From: Flavobacterium sufflavum
GTDB taxonomy: Bacteria; Bacteroidota; Bacteroidia; Flavobacteriales; Flavobacteriaceae
Assembly (NCBI RefSeq): GCF_004016525.1
Contig: NZ_SACJ01000004.1
Span: forward strand, 62,001-126,000
DNA: 64,000 bases
Direction: 5' to 3'
Part shown: piece after piece, positions 17,370 to 25,631 of the stretch
Layout: the number at the start of each line of letters is the position of its first letter
How positions within the stretch are numbered: the first letter of the stretch is position 1
Position numbers and translations under genes: made by a program
Notes under the pieces: generated by a model
Told to the model about the DNA's origin: nothing
The model's database searches: none
Seen by the model: the letters and a program-made list of their open reading frames with translations, nothing else

Positions 17370-18176
17370 ATGGCAAAATTAAACGTACAAGGAAAAGAAA
17401 TAAATATAATTCAATCCAACAATCAGGATTATATTTCTATTACCGATATGTTAAAAGCTAAAGATGGAGACTTCTTTATTTCAGATTGGTTAAGAAATAG
17501 AAACACCATTGAATATTTAGGTATCTGGGAGCGAATTCATAATCCAGATTTTAATTATGGCGAATTTGCCATAATTAAAAGTCAAGCAGGTTTAAACAAT
17601 TACAAGTTAAGTGTAAAAGAGTGGGTTGAAAAAACTAATGCCGTAGGTATTAAAGCTACTTCTGGAAGGTATGGAGGAACTTACGCTCATCAAGATATAG
17701 CTTTTGAATTTGGGATGTGGATTAGTGCCGAATTCAAGATTTATTTAGTTAAAGAGTTTCAACGTTTAAAAGAAGAAGAAAACAGCAGCAAAAAACTCGA
17801 ATGGAATTTACAAAGAACCATTTCAAAAATCAATTATAGAATTCATACCGATGCTATAAAAGAAAATCTAATTCCGATAAGTCTGACGGCAAATCAAAAG
17901 AATTTTATTTATGCAGACGAAGCCGATATACTAAACGTGGCGCTATTTGGTAAAACTGCCAAAGAATGGCGTACCGAAAATCCAAACGAAAAAGGAAACA
18001 TTAGAGATACCGCTACAATCGAACAATTAGTCTTATTATCCAATCTTGAAAGTATCAATGCAATGCTAATACAACAAGAAATAACACAACAGCAACGGCT
18101 TATAAAACTGAATGAAATTGCTATTAGCCAAATGAAATCCCTTATCAATACAAATGCATTGAGTAAATTAAAATAA
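17370..18176 (+). CDS. KilA-N domain protein
   Basis: 268 residues. Residues about 8-128 form a KilA-N domain: 'YISITDMLKAKDGDFFISDWLRNRNTIEYLGIWE', 'LSVKEWVEKTNAVGIKATSGRYGGTYAHQDIAFEFGMWISAEFKIYLVKEFQRLK'. This DNA-binding fold is common in phage and large DNA virus proteins and occurs as single chromosomal genes in Bacteroidota. The C-terminal half (about 135-268) is charged and helical, with no recognised enzyme motif. It splits an otherwise continuous peptidoglycan-recycling operon and is preceded by a perfect palindrome, so it may be a mobile or phage-derived insertion. No other phage gene is adjacent. Its role is unknown. Confidence 0.85.
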   Translation: MAKLNVQGKEINIIQSNNQDYISITDMLKAKDGDFFISDWLRNRNTIEYLGIWERIHNPDFNYGEFAIIKSQAGLNNYKLSVKEWVEKTNAVGIKATSGRYGGTYAHQDIAFEFGMWISAEFKIYLVKEFQRLKEEENSSKKLEWNLQRTISKINYRIHTDAIKENLIPISLTANQKNFIYADEADILNVALFGKTAKEWRTENPNEKGNIRDTATIEQLVLLSNLESINAMLIQQEITQQQRLIKLNEIAISQMKSLINTNALSKLK

Positions 18177-18202
18177 TTTTAACCAATGCAAAATTCCAAA
18201 CA

Positions 18203-19801
18203 ATGACATTAGAACAAAAAATAGGACAATTCTTTTTTCCTGCTGTTTTTATCAATGACAGCGAAGAAAATATCCAGACAACCGAAGAACTAATAAGAAA
18301 ATACAACATTGGAGGATTGACTTTTTTTCACAGTCGTGCCAGTGCAGCTACAAACTACGAATCGAAGAAAAAAATTGAATTCAACGATGACAGTTACTTT
18401 CGATTAAAAGAATTAATTGTCCGTTATCAAAAATGCGCTTCCACTCCACTTTTGATGAGTATTGATGCCGAATGGGGTTTAGCCATGCGTGTCGAAAAAA
18501 CACCGCAATATCCTTATGCAATTACTTTAGGCGCATTACCAGAAGAGCAAAAAGACTTGGTTTATGAAGTTGGAAAACAAATTGCATCAGACTTAAAATC
18601 GGCGGGGATTCATTATAATTTGGCTCCTTTGGCTGATATCAATAACAACCCAAATAATCCTGTTATTGGCTATCGTTCTTTTGGCGAAGACAAAAATAAA
18701 GTCGCCAATTTTGCGCTTGAATATTTACGCGGAATAACTGATGCAGGCGTTTTAGGCTGTTTGAAACATTTCCCTGGACATGGAAATACCAATGTCGATT
18801 CCCATTTAGGATTGCCTATTTTAGAAGAAAACCTGGAACAATTATTGGCAAACGAATTGTATCCATTTATCAAAGGAATCGAGAATAATGTCGATTCAAT
18901 TATGATTGGACATTTGGCTGTTCCTGCTTTAAATGAAGGAAAAGATACTTCGGCAACCTTGTCTAAAAATATTATCCAAACACTTTTAAGAGAGCAATTG
19001 GGTTATGATGGTTTGATTATTTCAGATGCTTTGAACATGCACAGTGTTTCTAAATTATACGACATTAAAGGCCAACTGGAATGGGAAGCTTTCAACGCCG
19101 GAAACGATGTGTTGTGTTTTGCCGAAAATGTTCCCGAAGGAATCCAAGCTATTTTAGAAAATGCTTCTGCGGAACGCATCGATGAAAGTTTTAATCGAAT
19201 TATGAAATGCAAGGAAAAAGTTGGGATTTTAAACCCTGTTCCTGAAAATGATAGCATTCTGAATTTCGAAAAAGCTAAGATTTTAAATAATCAAATCGCT
19301 AAGTTCAGTATTACAAAAATTATTGACAACATTGATTTCGAAAGCATACAAAAAGCCAATACCGAGAAAAAAGTAGCCCAATTATCTATCTATAAAAATG
19401 CGGAAAATGATTTTTCAAAAACCATCAATTCCAAATTGCATTGTCCTCAATTTACGATTGAATCGATATTGGATTTTGATTTTGCAACTTTCGAAAAAAT
19501 AGCAGCATCCTTTGATTACCTCATTATTTCGCTATTTGTTCCAAAGGCAAAACCGCTGAATAATTTTGAAATTGATGATGCCATTTTTAAATTATTGGAA
19601 AAATTATTGGCTACAAAAAAATGCGCGATTTACGTTTTTGGAAATCCGTATGCCTTGCCTTTAATTCCTAATTTATCTAAGGCTTCAAGACTTATTGAGG
19701 CGTATCAGGATTTTAGCGAATTTCAAATCAATGCAGCGAATCAATTTTTATCTGATGCGGATTGCTTTGGGAAACTCCCTGTTTCTATTGAAATTCAATA
19801 A
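18203..19801 (+). CDS. nagZ: GH3 beta-N-acetylhexosaminidase (NagZ-like)
   Basis: 532 residues, predicted cytoplasmic since no signal peptide is seen, consistent with a recycling enzyme that removes GlcNAc from anhydro-muropeptides. The GH3 N-domain has 'EQKIGQFFFPAVF', 'LLMSIDAEWGLAMRVE', the NagZ signature KHFPGHGNTNVDSHLGLP (about 188-205, with the Asp-His catalytic pair) and the nucleophile in 'GLIISDALNMHSV' (about 272). A second domain of about 200 residues follows. The second domain makes it longer than E. coli NagZ (about 340), as in other Bacteroidota. It is in line with the DigH-like and AmpG-like genes, from which only the KilA-N gene separates it. Confidence 0.85.
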   Translation: MTLEQKIGQFFFPAVFINDSEENIQTTEELIRKYNIGGLTFFHSRASAATNYESKKKIEFNDDSYFRLKELIVRYQKCASTPLLMSIDAEWGLAMRVEKTPQYPYAITLGALPEEQKDLVYEVGKQIASDLKSAGIHYNLAPLADINNNPNNPVIGYRSFGEDKNKVANFALEYLRGITDAGVLGCLKHFPGHGNTNVDSHLGLPILEENLEQLLANELYPFIKGIENNVDSIMIGHLAVPALNEGKDTSATLSKNIIQTLLREQLGYDGLIISDALNMHSVSKLYDIKGQLEWEAFNAGNDVLCFAENVPEGIQAILENASAERIDESFNRIMKCKEKVGILNPVPENDSILNFEKAKILNNQIAKFSITKIIDNIDFESIQKANTEKKVAQLSIYKNAENDFSKTINSKLHCPQFTIESILDFDFATFEKIAASFDYLIISLFVPKAKPLNNFEIDDAIFKLLEKLLATKKCAIYVFGNPYALPLIPNLSKASRLIEAYQDFSEFQINAANQFLSDADCFGKLPVSIEIQ

Positions 19802-19894
19802 ATTAAACTAAGAAACAAGTTTAATATAGTTAAAAATTATTATTAAATAAATATTAATAATCAACTACTATTATTAAAACCGTTTTTTAAGACT

Positions 19895-19902
19895 TATTTT
19901 TG
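19895..19902 (+). promoter_or_regulatory. Candidate -7 element (TATTTTTG) of the peroxiredoxin gene
   Basis: TATTTTTG matches TAnnTTTG, 33 bases before the peroxiredoxin start codon. No clear TTTG -33 element is seen in the expected window. The strongly AT-biased, gene-free stretch from 19802 supports a promoter here. Confidence 0.55.
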
Positions 19903-19935
19903 CAGCAACAAATAATAACTTTAAAAATAAATAAT

Positions 19936-20574
19936 ATGTCATTAGTAGGAAAAAAATTCCCAAGTATTGCAGTTGACGCCATTTCTGAAATGGGTGATAA
20001 TTTAAAAATCAACATCTTCGAAGAAGCAGTAAACAACAACAAAAAAGTACTTTTGTTTTGGTATCCAAAAGATTTTACTTTCGTATGTCCAACTGAATTA
20101 CACGCTTTTCAAGCTGCTTTACCAGAATTTGAAAAAAGAAACACAGTTGTAATTGGTGCTTCTTGTGATACTAACGAAGTACACTTTGCGTGGTTAAACA
20201 CTGCAAAAAACAACGGTGGAATCGAAGGTGTTACTTACCCTCTTTTAGCTGATACTACAAGAAATTTATCTGCTGCTTTAGGAATTTTAGATGCTGAAGC
20301 TGGTGCTTACAACGAAGATGCTGATACTTATTTAGTAGAAGGTTCTAACGTAACTTACAGAGCTACTTATTTAGTGGACGAAACCGGAAAAATTTTCCAC
20401 GAAAGTGTAAATGATATGCCATTAGGTCGTAATGTAAACGAATATTTACGTCTAATAGATGCTTACACTCACGTACAAACAAAAGGTGAAGTTTGTCCTG
20501 CTAACTGGGAATCTGGTAAAGAAGCAATGACTGCTGACAGAAACAGTACTGCTGCTTACTTAAGCGCTAACTAA
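19936..20574 (+). CDS. Typical 2-Cys peroxiredoxin (AhpC/Prx1 family)
   Basis: 212 residues, cytoplasmic thiol peroxidase for H2O2 and organic peroxides. The peroxidatic Cys51 is in FWYPKDFTFVCPTEL, followed by 'VVIGASCDTNEVHFAW', and the resolving Cys is in 'GEVCPANWESGKEAM' near the C-terminus. The ATG at 19936 is preferred over an upstream in-frame TTG because MSLVGKKFP is the natural start of the family and lies downstream of the -7 element. The thioredoxin downstream could be its reductant. Codon choice is strongly restricted (for example TTA, GCT, GAA), which fits high expression. Confidence 0.92.
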   Translation: MSLVGKKFPSIAVDAISEMGDNLKINIFEEAVNNNKKVLLFWYPKDFTFVCPTELHAFQAALPEFEKRNTVVIGASCDTNEVHFAWLNTAKNNGGIEGVTYPLLADTTRNLSAALGILDAEAGAYNEDADTYLVEGSNVTYRATYLVDETGKIFHESVNDMPLGRNVNEYLRLIDAYTHVQTKGEVCPANWESGKEAMTADRNSTAAYLSAN

Positions 20575-20592
20575 GAATAAATTCAATTTTTT

Positions 20593-20628
20593 GAAATTCC
20601 AAATTCCAATTTTGGGATTTGGAATTTC
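20593..20628. terminator. Hairpin terminator of the ATTCCAA repeat family
   Basis: Arms 20593-20604 and 20617-20628 (GAAATTCCAAAT/ATTTGGAATTTC), extended by three more pairs including one G-T, leave a 6-base loop. It starts 18 bases after the peroxiredoxin stop. It shares the ATTCCAAATTCCAA core with the 30-bp repeat at 7228. Confidence 0.65.
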
Positions 20629-20751
20629 TAAATTGAAATTTCACTTCAAAAAAATCAATAACAATAATCTCAATTGCAATTGCAAAAATCAATAACAATT
20701 TCAAGATTGAAAGACTTATCATGAAATTGTATCATCCAAAAATTGTTTTTT

Positions 20752-20775
20752 GACATTGAAATTGACATTGAAATT
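20752..20775. repeat. Two tandem copies of GACATTGAAATT
   Basis: Two exact 12-base copies lie directly before the thioredoxin gene. The same intergenic region (20641-20784) also holds two copies of ATCAATAACAAT and other AT-rich near-repeats. No gene is seen in it. It may be slipped-strand repeat DNA. Confidence 0.6.
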
Positions 20776-20784
20776 TTTTAAGAT

Positions 20785-21093
20785 ATGTTAATCGAATTAA
20801 ACGAAGACACTTTAGCAAATTTAGTTGCTGAAAACGAAAAAGTAGTAGTTCAATTTTCGGCATCATGGTGTGGTAATTGCCGTATTATGAAACCAAAATT
20901 CAAAAAACTGGCTACCGAAAATGAATCCATCACTTTTGCCTTAGTTGATGCAGAAAATTTTCCTGAATCAAGAAAATTAGCCAATGTAAGCAACTTACCA
21001 ACCTTTGCTACTTTTGTAAACGGAAAATTGGTAAACGAAACCCAAACTAACAAACAAGAAGTACTAATTGATTTAGTAAACGAAATTGTTTAA
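20785..21093 (+). CDS. Thioredoxin-family protein with CGNC active site
   Basis: 102 residues, the length of a minimal cytoplasmic thioredoxin. The redox motif is SASWCGNCRIMKPKF, with Cys29 and Cys32 separated by Gly-Asn instead of the canonical Gly-Pro; the cis-proline is present in 'VSNLPTFATF' near residue 72. Replacement of the Pro usually shifts the redox potential upward. It is followed by the DUF6952-like gene and preceded by peroxiredoxin, suggesting a dedicated reductant for peroxide defence, but this is inferred from position. No signal peptide is seen. Confidence 0.85.
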   Translation: MLIELNEDTLANLVAENEKVVVQFSASWCGNCRIMKPKFKKLATENESITFALVDAENFPESRKLANVSNLPTFATFVNGKLVNETQTNKQEVLIDLVNEIV

Positions 21094-21103
21094 AAAGTTT
21101 AGA

Positions 21104-21165
21104 GTTTGTTGTTTATAGTTTATGGTTCAACCCAAAACTCTAACAACAAACCATAAACAACAAAC
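21104..21165. repeat. Imperfect palindromic repeat of GTTTGTTGTTTAT
   Basis: A perfect 13-bp inverted repeat (21104-21116 with 21153-21165) surrounds a further GTTTATGGTT/AACCATAAAC pair, giving alternative hairpins between the thioredoxin and DUF6952-like genes. The stem could be a terminator or processing site, or a copy of a dispersed intergenic repeat. Confidence 0.55.
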
Positions 21166-21184
21166 TACAAACCTCAAACAAAAA

Positions 21185-21442
21185 ATGAAATTACCCGTAA
21201 TAAAACAACTGACTCAATTTATCGAAGAAAACGACCAGGATTACATCATCGAAACCATTGAAGTTTTAGAAGCACTGACTGAGATTTCTTCACTTAAAGA
21301 TGAAGAATTAGATGTTATTGGTGAGTTAATTTCGAATATGTACGGTGCACTTGAAGTACATAAATTAGTCAAAAACGGAACCGATAAAAAAGAAGCACTA
21401 AATACTTTTATGAAAAGAGTATTGGGTTCTATCGACAAATAA
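21185..21442 (+). CDS. Small conserved protein (DUF6952-like)
   Basis: 85 residues starting MKLPVIKQLTQFIEENDQDYI and ending FMKRVLGSIDK. It is acidic and helical, with no transmembrane segment or cysteine. The pattern resembles the flavobacterial DUF6952 family, which in my memory follows thioredoxin/peroxiredoxin genes; this was not checked. The frame is open upstream to 21122 but that segment lies in the repeat, so the ATG at 21185 is used. Gene order suggests a role linked to peroxide or thiol metabolism; no biochemical function is known to me. Confidence 0.7.
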   Translation: MKLPVIKQLTQFIEENDQDYIIETIEVLEALTEISSLKDEELDVIGELISNMYGALEVHKLVKNGTDKKEALNTFMKRVLGSIDK

Positions 21443-21464
21443 TACTGTTATAAAAACAGCAACT

Positions 21465-21491
21465 AAAATGCATCTCAGACAGTTGCATTTT
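21465..21491 (+). terminator. Weak rho-independent terminator
   Basis: AAAATGCA (21465-21472) pairs with TGCATTTT (21484-21491), leaving an 11-base loop, followed by a T run. It lies 22 bases after the DUF6952-like stop. Confidence 0.5.
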
Positions 21492-21594
21492 TTTTGCATT
21501 TATCCCTACTCTCCAAATAAACATTACTTTAAAACTGATTCCTCCAGGGTTTTAAAATCTTAAATTAGAAATCCTAATTCTTAAATAATTTTCA

Positions 21595-21602
21595 TACTTT
21601 TG
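21595..21602 (+). promoter_or_regulatory. Candidate -7 element (TACTTTTG) of tpx
   Basis: TACTTTTG fits the TAnnTTTG consensus, 22 bases before the tpx ATG. No clear -33 partner is seen. A terminator lies upstream, so tpx and following genes need their own promoter. Confidence 0.55.
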
Positions 21603-21624
21603 AACCTCATTAAAAAATTTAATT

Positions 21625-22122
21625 ATGGCTTCAATCACATTAGGAGGAAATCCAATAAACACTGCAGGAGAATTACCAAAAGTAGGTTCAAAACTTGCCG
21701 ATTTTAAATTAGTAAAAAACGATCTTTCTGTTGCTTCTTTAAGCGATTTTAGCGGAAAAAAATTAGTTTTAAATATTTTCCCAAGTATCGATACAGGAAC
21801 TTGTGCTACTTCAGTAAGAAAGTTCAATGAAGCTGCTGCTAAATTAGATAACACTGCTGTTTTATGTATTTCTAGAGATTTACCATTCGCTCAAAAACGT
21901 TTTTGTGGAGCAGAAGGAATTGAAAATGTAGTTAATTTATCTGACTTTCAGGAAGGAAGTTTTGGAAAGGCTAACGGATTAGAAATCGTTGATGGTCCTT
22001 TAGCAGGATTACACTCAAGAGTATTAATTGTTGCTGATGCTGAAGGAACAATTTTACATACAGAGCAAGTTGCTGAAATTGCAAACGAACCAAATTACGA
22101 AGCTGCTTTAGCGGTACTTTAA
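21625..22122 (+). CDS. tpx: Thiol peroxidase
   Basis: 165 residues, the standard Tpx length. It is an atypical 2-Cys peroxiredoxin of the periplasm or cytoplasm that reduces H2O2 and alkyl hydroperoxides with thioredoxin. Seen: N-terminal 'ITLGGNPINTAGELPKVG', peroxidatic Cys60 in PSIDTGTCATSVRKF, and resolving Cys94 in 'DLPFAQKRFCGAEGI'. No signal peptide is evident, so it is probably cytoplasmic here. It lies beside the peroxiredoxin/thioredoxin cluster and just upstream of dgkA (10 bases). Confidence 0.95.
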   Translation: MASITLGGNPINTAGELPKVGSKLADFKLVKNDLSVASLSDFSGKKLVLNIFPSIDTGTCATSVRKFNEAAAKLDNTAVLCISRDLPFAQKRFCGAEGIENVVNLSDFQEGSFGKANGLEIVDGPLAGLHSRVLIVADAEGTILHTEQVAEIANEPNYEAALAVL

Positions 22123-22132
22123 TCTCTACTTA

Positions 22133-22507
22133 ATGGCATTTCAAAAAGACAATACCTTTGTTACTGGAAGATTAAAAAGTGTAAGCTATGCCCTAAAAGG
22201 AGCTATAAAACTAATCACTACTGAACACAGTGTGATGGTGCAAACTTCTTTGGGAGTTATATTAACAGTGGCAGGATTTGTAATAGGAATTACTCCTACC
22301 GAATGGCTTTTTCAAACTTTTGCTATCGGTTTAGTTTTAAGTATTGAAGGACTAAACACAGCAATAGAAAAAGTAGCCGATTTTATTCATCCGGATTACC
22401 ATGAAAGAATTGGTTTTATAAAAGATATTGCTGCCGGTTCAGTATTTTTTGCAGCAATTACAGCAATAATTATTGGTTTAATCATATACGTACCTCACTT
22501 TATTTAG
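22133..22507 (+). CDS. dgkA: Diacylglycerol kinase family membrane protein
   Basis: 124 residues with three predicted membrane helices. The family signature EGLNTAIEKVADF with its Glu-Asn pair is present near residue 75, preceded by the N-terminal 'SVSYALKGAIKLITTEHSVMVQ'. Members phosphorylate diacylglycerol or undecaprenol; in Gram-positives the DgkA type acts on undecaprenol, so the substrate is uncertain. It starts 10 bases after tpx and is followed by ftsK in 19 bases, beginning a run of envelope genes. Confidence 0.88.
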   Translation: MAFQKDNTFVTGRLKSVSYALKGAIKLITTEHSVMVQTSLGVILTVAGFVIGITPTEWLFQTFAIGLVLSIEGLNTAIEKVADFIHPDYHERIGFIKDIAAGSVFFAAITAIIIGLIIYVPHFI

Positions 22508-22526
22508 AGGCTTAGTTACATATAGA

Positions 22527-24977
22527 ATGGCAAAAACAACAAAAAAAGAATCTTTAGATCCGAAAGACAATTCTAGCCCTAAAGTTTTCGAATCATGGGA
22601 AATATCTAAACAGCATAAAACAATTTTAGGCTGTTTACTCATCTTATTTTCTATTGCTTTATTAGTTGCTTTTGTATCTTTCTATGTTTATGGACAAGAA
22701 GATCAAAGTGCTGTTTTAGAATTAACAAACAGAACAGAAACTGTAAAAAATTGGCTAGGAAAGTTTGGTGCTTTCCTGGCTGATTTAATAGTATACCAAG
22801 GCTTCGGATTGGCTTCTTTCCTATTCGTCCGATTATTTTTCTTAACGGGAATCTTTCTAATACTGGGTATTTCCAGCCGAAAACTAAAAAACATCTGGTT
22901 TTGGGATTTATTTGTCATGATTAATGTATCCGTATTATTTGGCTTTTTTGCCACTTCATTACCTGAATTAGGCGGAACAATTGGCTACGAATTGAATTTA
23001 TTTCTACAAGATTACATTGGAAAAACAGGAACTCTATTGTTGCTTCTCTTTGGAATTCTTATTTATGTTATTTTCAAACTAAGATTATCTACTGAAAAAG
23101 TGCAGTCTTTTTTTGAAAACAACAAAAAAGAGATTATCTCAGATACCAACACTATTTTTTCTCAAAAAACCGATGACAGTGCTTATAACTTAGAAGAATT
23201 TGCGGTTACTGAAGAAGAAGCTGAACCTGAAAAAGAAATAATTCCGGAATTCAAACCTTCTCAATTCGAAATCAACAAAGAAGCGCTAAAACCTACCATT
23301 AATCATTCATCTGAAATTGATTTAAATCCAATTTCTAAACCGCTTGCAGTTGAAAAAACTGCTGTAACAACAATGGCTGTAGCCAATGACGATTTTGTTA
23401 TCGAAACTGCTCCTGAAGAAGAAGTAATCGAAGAAAATCTGGCTGCCCGCTTAGTTTCTGATTTTGGATTATTTGACCCAACACTGGACTTATCGAATTA
23501 TAAATTCCCAACAATTGATTTATTAAAAGAATATTCAACTGGCGGAATTACCATTAATCAAGAAGAATTAGAAGAAAACAAAAACCGAATTGTAGATACG
23601 CTTCGTAATTATAAAATTGAAATCGCCCAAATTAAAGCAACAGTAGGACCTTCGGTAACTTTATACGAAATTGTGCCAGAAGCAGGAATTCGAATTTCTA
23701 AAATCAAAAGCTTAGAAGACGATATTGCATTGTCTCTTTCGGCACTTGGAATTCGTATCATTGCTCCTATTCCCGGAAAAGGAACCATTGGTATCGAGGT
23801 TCCAAACAAGAATCCTACTATGGTTTCGATGAAATCTGTTATTGGTTCGGCTAAATTCCAGGAAGCTGAAATGGAATTGCCAATCGCTCTTGGAAAAACC
23901 ATTTCAAATGAAACTTTTGTTGTCGATTTGGCTAAAATGCCTCACTTATTGATGGCCGGAGCTACAGGACAAGGAAAATCGGTTGGATTAAATGCGGTTT
24001 TAACTTCGCTTTTATACAAAAAACATCCAGCCGAAGTAAAATTTGTATTGGTTGACCCGAAAAAAGTAGAATTAACTCTTTTTAATAAAATTGAAAGACA
24101 TTATCTGGCCAAATTACCAGACACCGAAGACGCTATTATTACCGATAATGCTAAAGTGGTAAACACTTTAAATTCGCTTTGTGTGGAAATGGACAACCGT
24201 TATTCTTTGTTAAAAGACGCCATGGTGCGTAACATCAAAGAATACAACGAAAAATTCAAATCTCGAAAATTAAACCCTGAAAACGGACACCGCTTTTTAC
24301 CTTACATCATATTAGTTGTCGATGAGTTTGCCGACTTGATTATGACTGCCGGAAAAGAGGTTGAAGTTCCTATTGCGCGTTTGGCCCAGTTAGCCCGTGC
24401 CATTGGTATCCACTTAATTATTGCAACCCAAAGACCTTCGGTAAACGTAATTACAGGTTTAATCAAAGCTAATTTCCCGGCTAGAATTGCCTTTAGAGTA
24501 ACTTCTAAAATTGATTCCAGAACCATTTTGGATACTCAGGGAGCCGATCAGTTAATAGGTCGCGGGGATTTATTATACACCAATGGAAATGATGTGGTAC
24601 GTGTACAATGTGCTTTTATCGATACTCCCGAAGTAGAAAAAATTACAGATTTTGTTGGTTCTCAAAAAGCCTATGCAACCGCTTATTTGCTTCCTGAATA
24701 TATAGGAGAGGAAAATGGCATTAATCTTGATATTGATATTTCTGAAAGAGATACGCTGTTTAGAGAAGCTGCAGAAATTATAGTAAACGCGCAACAAGGT
24801 TCGGCCTCTTTGTTACAGCGAAAACTGAAACTAGGTTACAATAGAGCCGGTCGATTAATTGATCAATTAGAAGCCGCAGGAATTGTAGGCCCTTTTGAAG
24901 GAAGTAAAGCCCGCAGCGTAAACATTCTGGACATGCATGCTCTTGATCAGTTTTTTAATAATGAAGAAAATAATTAA
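22527..24977 (+). CDS. ftsK: FtsK/SpoIIIE DNA translocase
   Basis: 816 residues, inner-membrane septal motor that pumps chromosomal DNA and assists XerCD dimer resolution at division. The N-terminal about 190 residues hold four transmembrane helices; an acidic linker follows (about 200-300). The motor domain has the Walker A in 'LLMAGATGQGKSVGLNA' (about 475), 'LVDPKKVELTLF' and the Walker B in 'IILVVDEFADLIM' (about 594). The C-terminal gamma winged helix, 'GSASLLQRKLKLGYNRAGRLI' (about 755), recognises KOPS-like sites. Length is typical of Bacteroidota FtsK. It is followed almost without gap by a LolA-like gene. Confidence 0.97.
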   Translation: MAKTTKKESLDPKDNSSPKVFESWEISKQHKTILGCLLILFSIALLVAFVSFYVYGQEDQSAVLELTNRTETVKNWLGKFGAFLADLIVYQGFGLASFLFVRLFFLTGIFLILGISSRKLKNIWFWDLFVMINVSVLFGFFATSLPELGGTIGYELNLFLQDYIGKTGTLLLLLFGILIYVIFKLRLSTEKVQSFFENNKKEIISDTNTIFSQKTDDSAYNLEEFAVTEEEAEPEKEIIPEFKPSQFEINKEALKPTINHSSEIDLNPISKPLAVEKTAVTTMAVANDDFVIETAPEEEVIEENLAARLVSDFGLFDPTLDLSNYKFPTIDLLKEYSTGGITINQEELEENKNRIVDTLRNYKIEIAQIKATVGPSVTLYEIVPEAGIRISKIKSLEDDIALSLSALGIRIIAPIPGKGTIGIEVPNKNPTMVSMKSVIGSAKFQEAEMELPIALGKTISNETFVVDLAKMPHLLMAGATGQGKSVGLNAVLTSLLYKKHPAEVKFVLVDPKKVELTLFNKIERHYLAKLPDTEDAIITDNAKVVNTLNSLCVEMDNRYSLLKDAMVRNIKEYNEKFKSRKLNPENGHRFLPYIILVVDEFADLIMTAGKEVEVPIARLAQLARAIGIHLIIATQRPSVNVITGLIKANFPARIAFRVTSKIDSRTILDTQGADQLIGRGDLLYTNGNDVVRVQCAFIDTPEVEKITDFVGSQKAYATAYLLPEYIGEENGINLDIDISERDTLFREAAEIIVNAQQGSASLLQRKLKLGYNRAGRLIDQLEAAGIVGPFEGSKARSVNILDMHALDQFFNNEENN

Positions 24978-24981
24978 TACA

Positions 24982-25623
24982 ATGAAAAAGTTTATCCAAA
25001 TTACATTTATCTTACTAATTTGTTTTTCTGTACAGGCACAGGACAAAAAAGCAAAAAGCCTTTTAGACCAAGTTACCGCCAAAGTAAAAAGTTATGATAA
25101 CATTGTAATCGATTTTAAATATTCACTAAACAACAGCAGAGAAAACATTAATCAAGACAGTAAAGGAAATGTTACCTTAAAAAACAATCAATATGTGTTG
25201 AATTTCATGGGAATGACCAAAATTTTTGATGGAAAAAAAACCTACACTATTGTTCCTGAAGACGAAGAAGTAAATATTTCGACAGTAAATGAGAAAGATG
25301 ACAACGCCGTTACTCCTTCAAAAATGCTGACTTTCTTTAACAGTGGTTACAAATATTCTATGGATATTTTACAAAATGTAAAAGGTCGAAAAATACAATA
25401 TGTAAAATTGATTCCAACAAGCTCTAAGGATCAAAGAAAAGAAATTTTGTTGGGTATTGATGTACAAACCAAACACATCTACAATTTAATAGAAACCGGT
25501 AAAAAAGGCACAAAAACAACTTTAACCGTTAATTCTTTTAAAACCAATCAGCCTTTGTCAAAAAATCAATTTACCTTTGTAGCTAGCAAATATCCAAATT
25601 ACTACATCAATAAATTAGATTAA
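24982..25623 (+). CDS. LolA-like periplasmic lipoprotein carrier
   Basis: 213 residues with signal peptide MKKFIQITFILLICFSVQAQ. The mature part has the LolA-like half-barrel pattern: 'AKSLLDQVTAKVKSYDNIVIDFKYSL', 'QDSKGNVTLKNNQYVLNFMGMTKIFDGKKTYTIVPEDEEV', later 'FTFVASKYPNYYINKLD'. LolA would carry outer-membrane lipoproteins across the periplasm. The ATG at 24982 is chosen; upstream in-frame ATGs (24961 and earlier) overlap the end of ftsK and would bury the signal peptide. It sits between ftsK and a permease of the LptF/G family, consistent with envelope biogenesis. Confidence 0.8.
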   Translation: MKKFIQITFILLICFSVQAQDKKAKSLLDQVTAKVKSYDNIVIDFKYSLNNSRENINQDSKGNVTLKNNQYVLNFMGMTKIFDGKKTYTIVPEDEEVNISTVNEKDDNAVTPSKMLTFFNSGYKYSMDILQNVKGRKIQYVKLIPTSSKDQRKEILLGIDVQTKHIYNLIETGKKGTKTTLTVNSFKTNQPLSKNQFTFVASKYPNYYINKLD

Positions 25624-25631
25624 TTCATTTC

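Noticed and set aside
17370..18176. Prophage or larger mobile element around the KilA-N gene
   Set aside because: The neighbours on both sides are housekeeping peptidoglycan genes and no capsid, integrase or transposase gene is present.
20641..20784. CRISPR-like repeat array
   Set aside because: Copies are only two each, short, AT-rich and without regular unique spacers.
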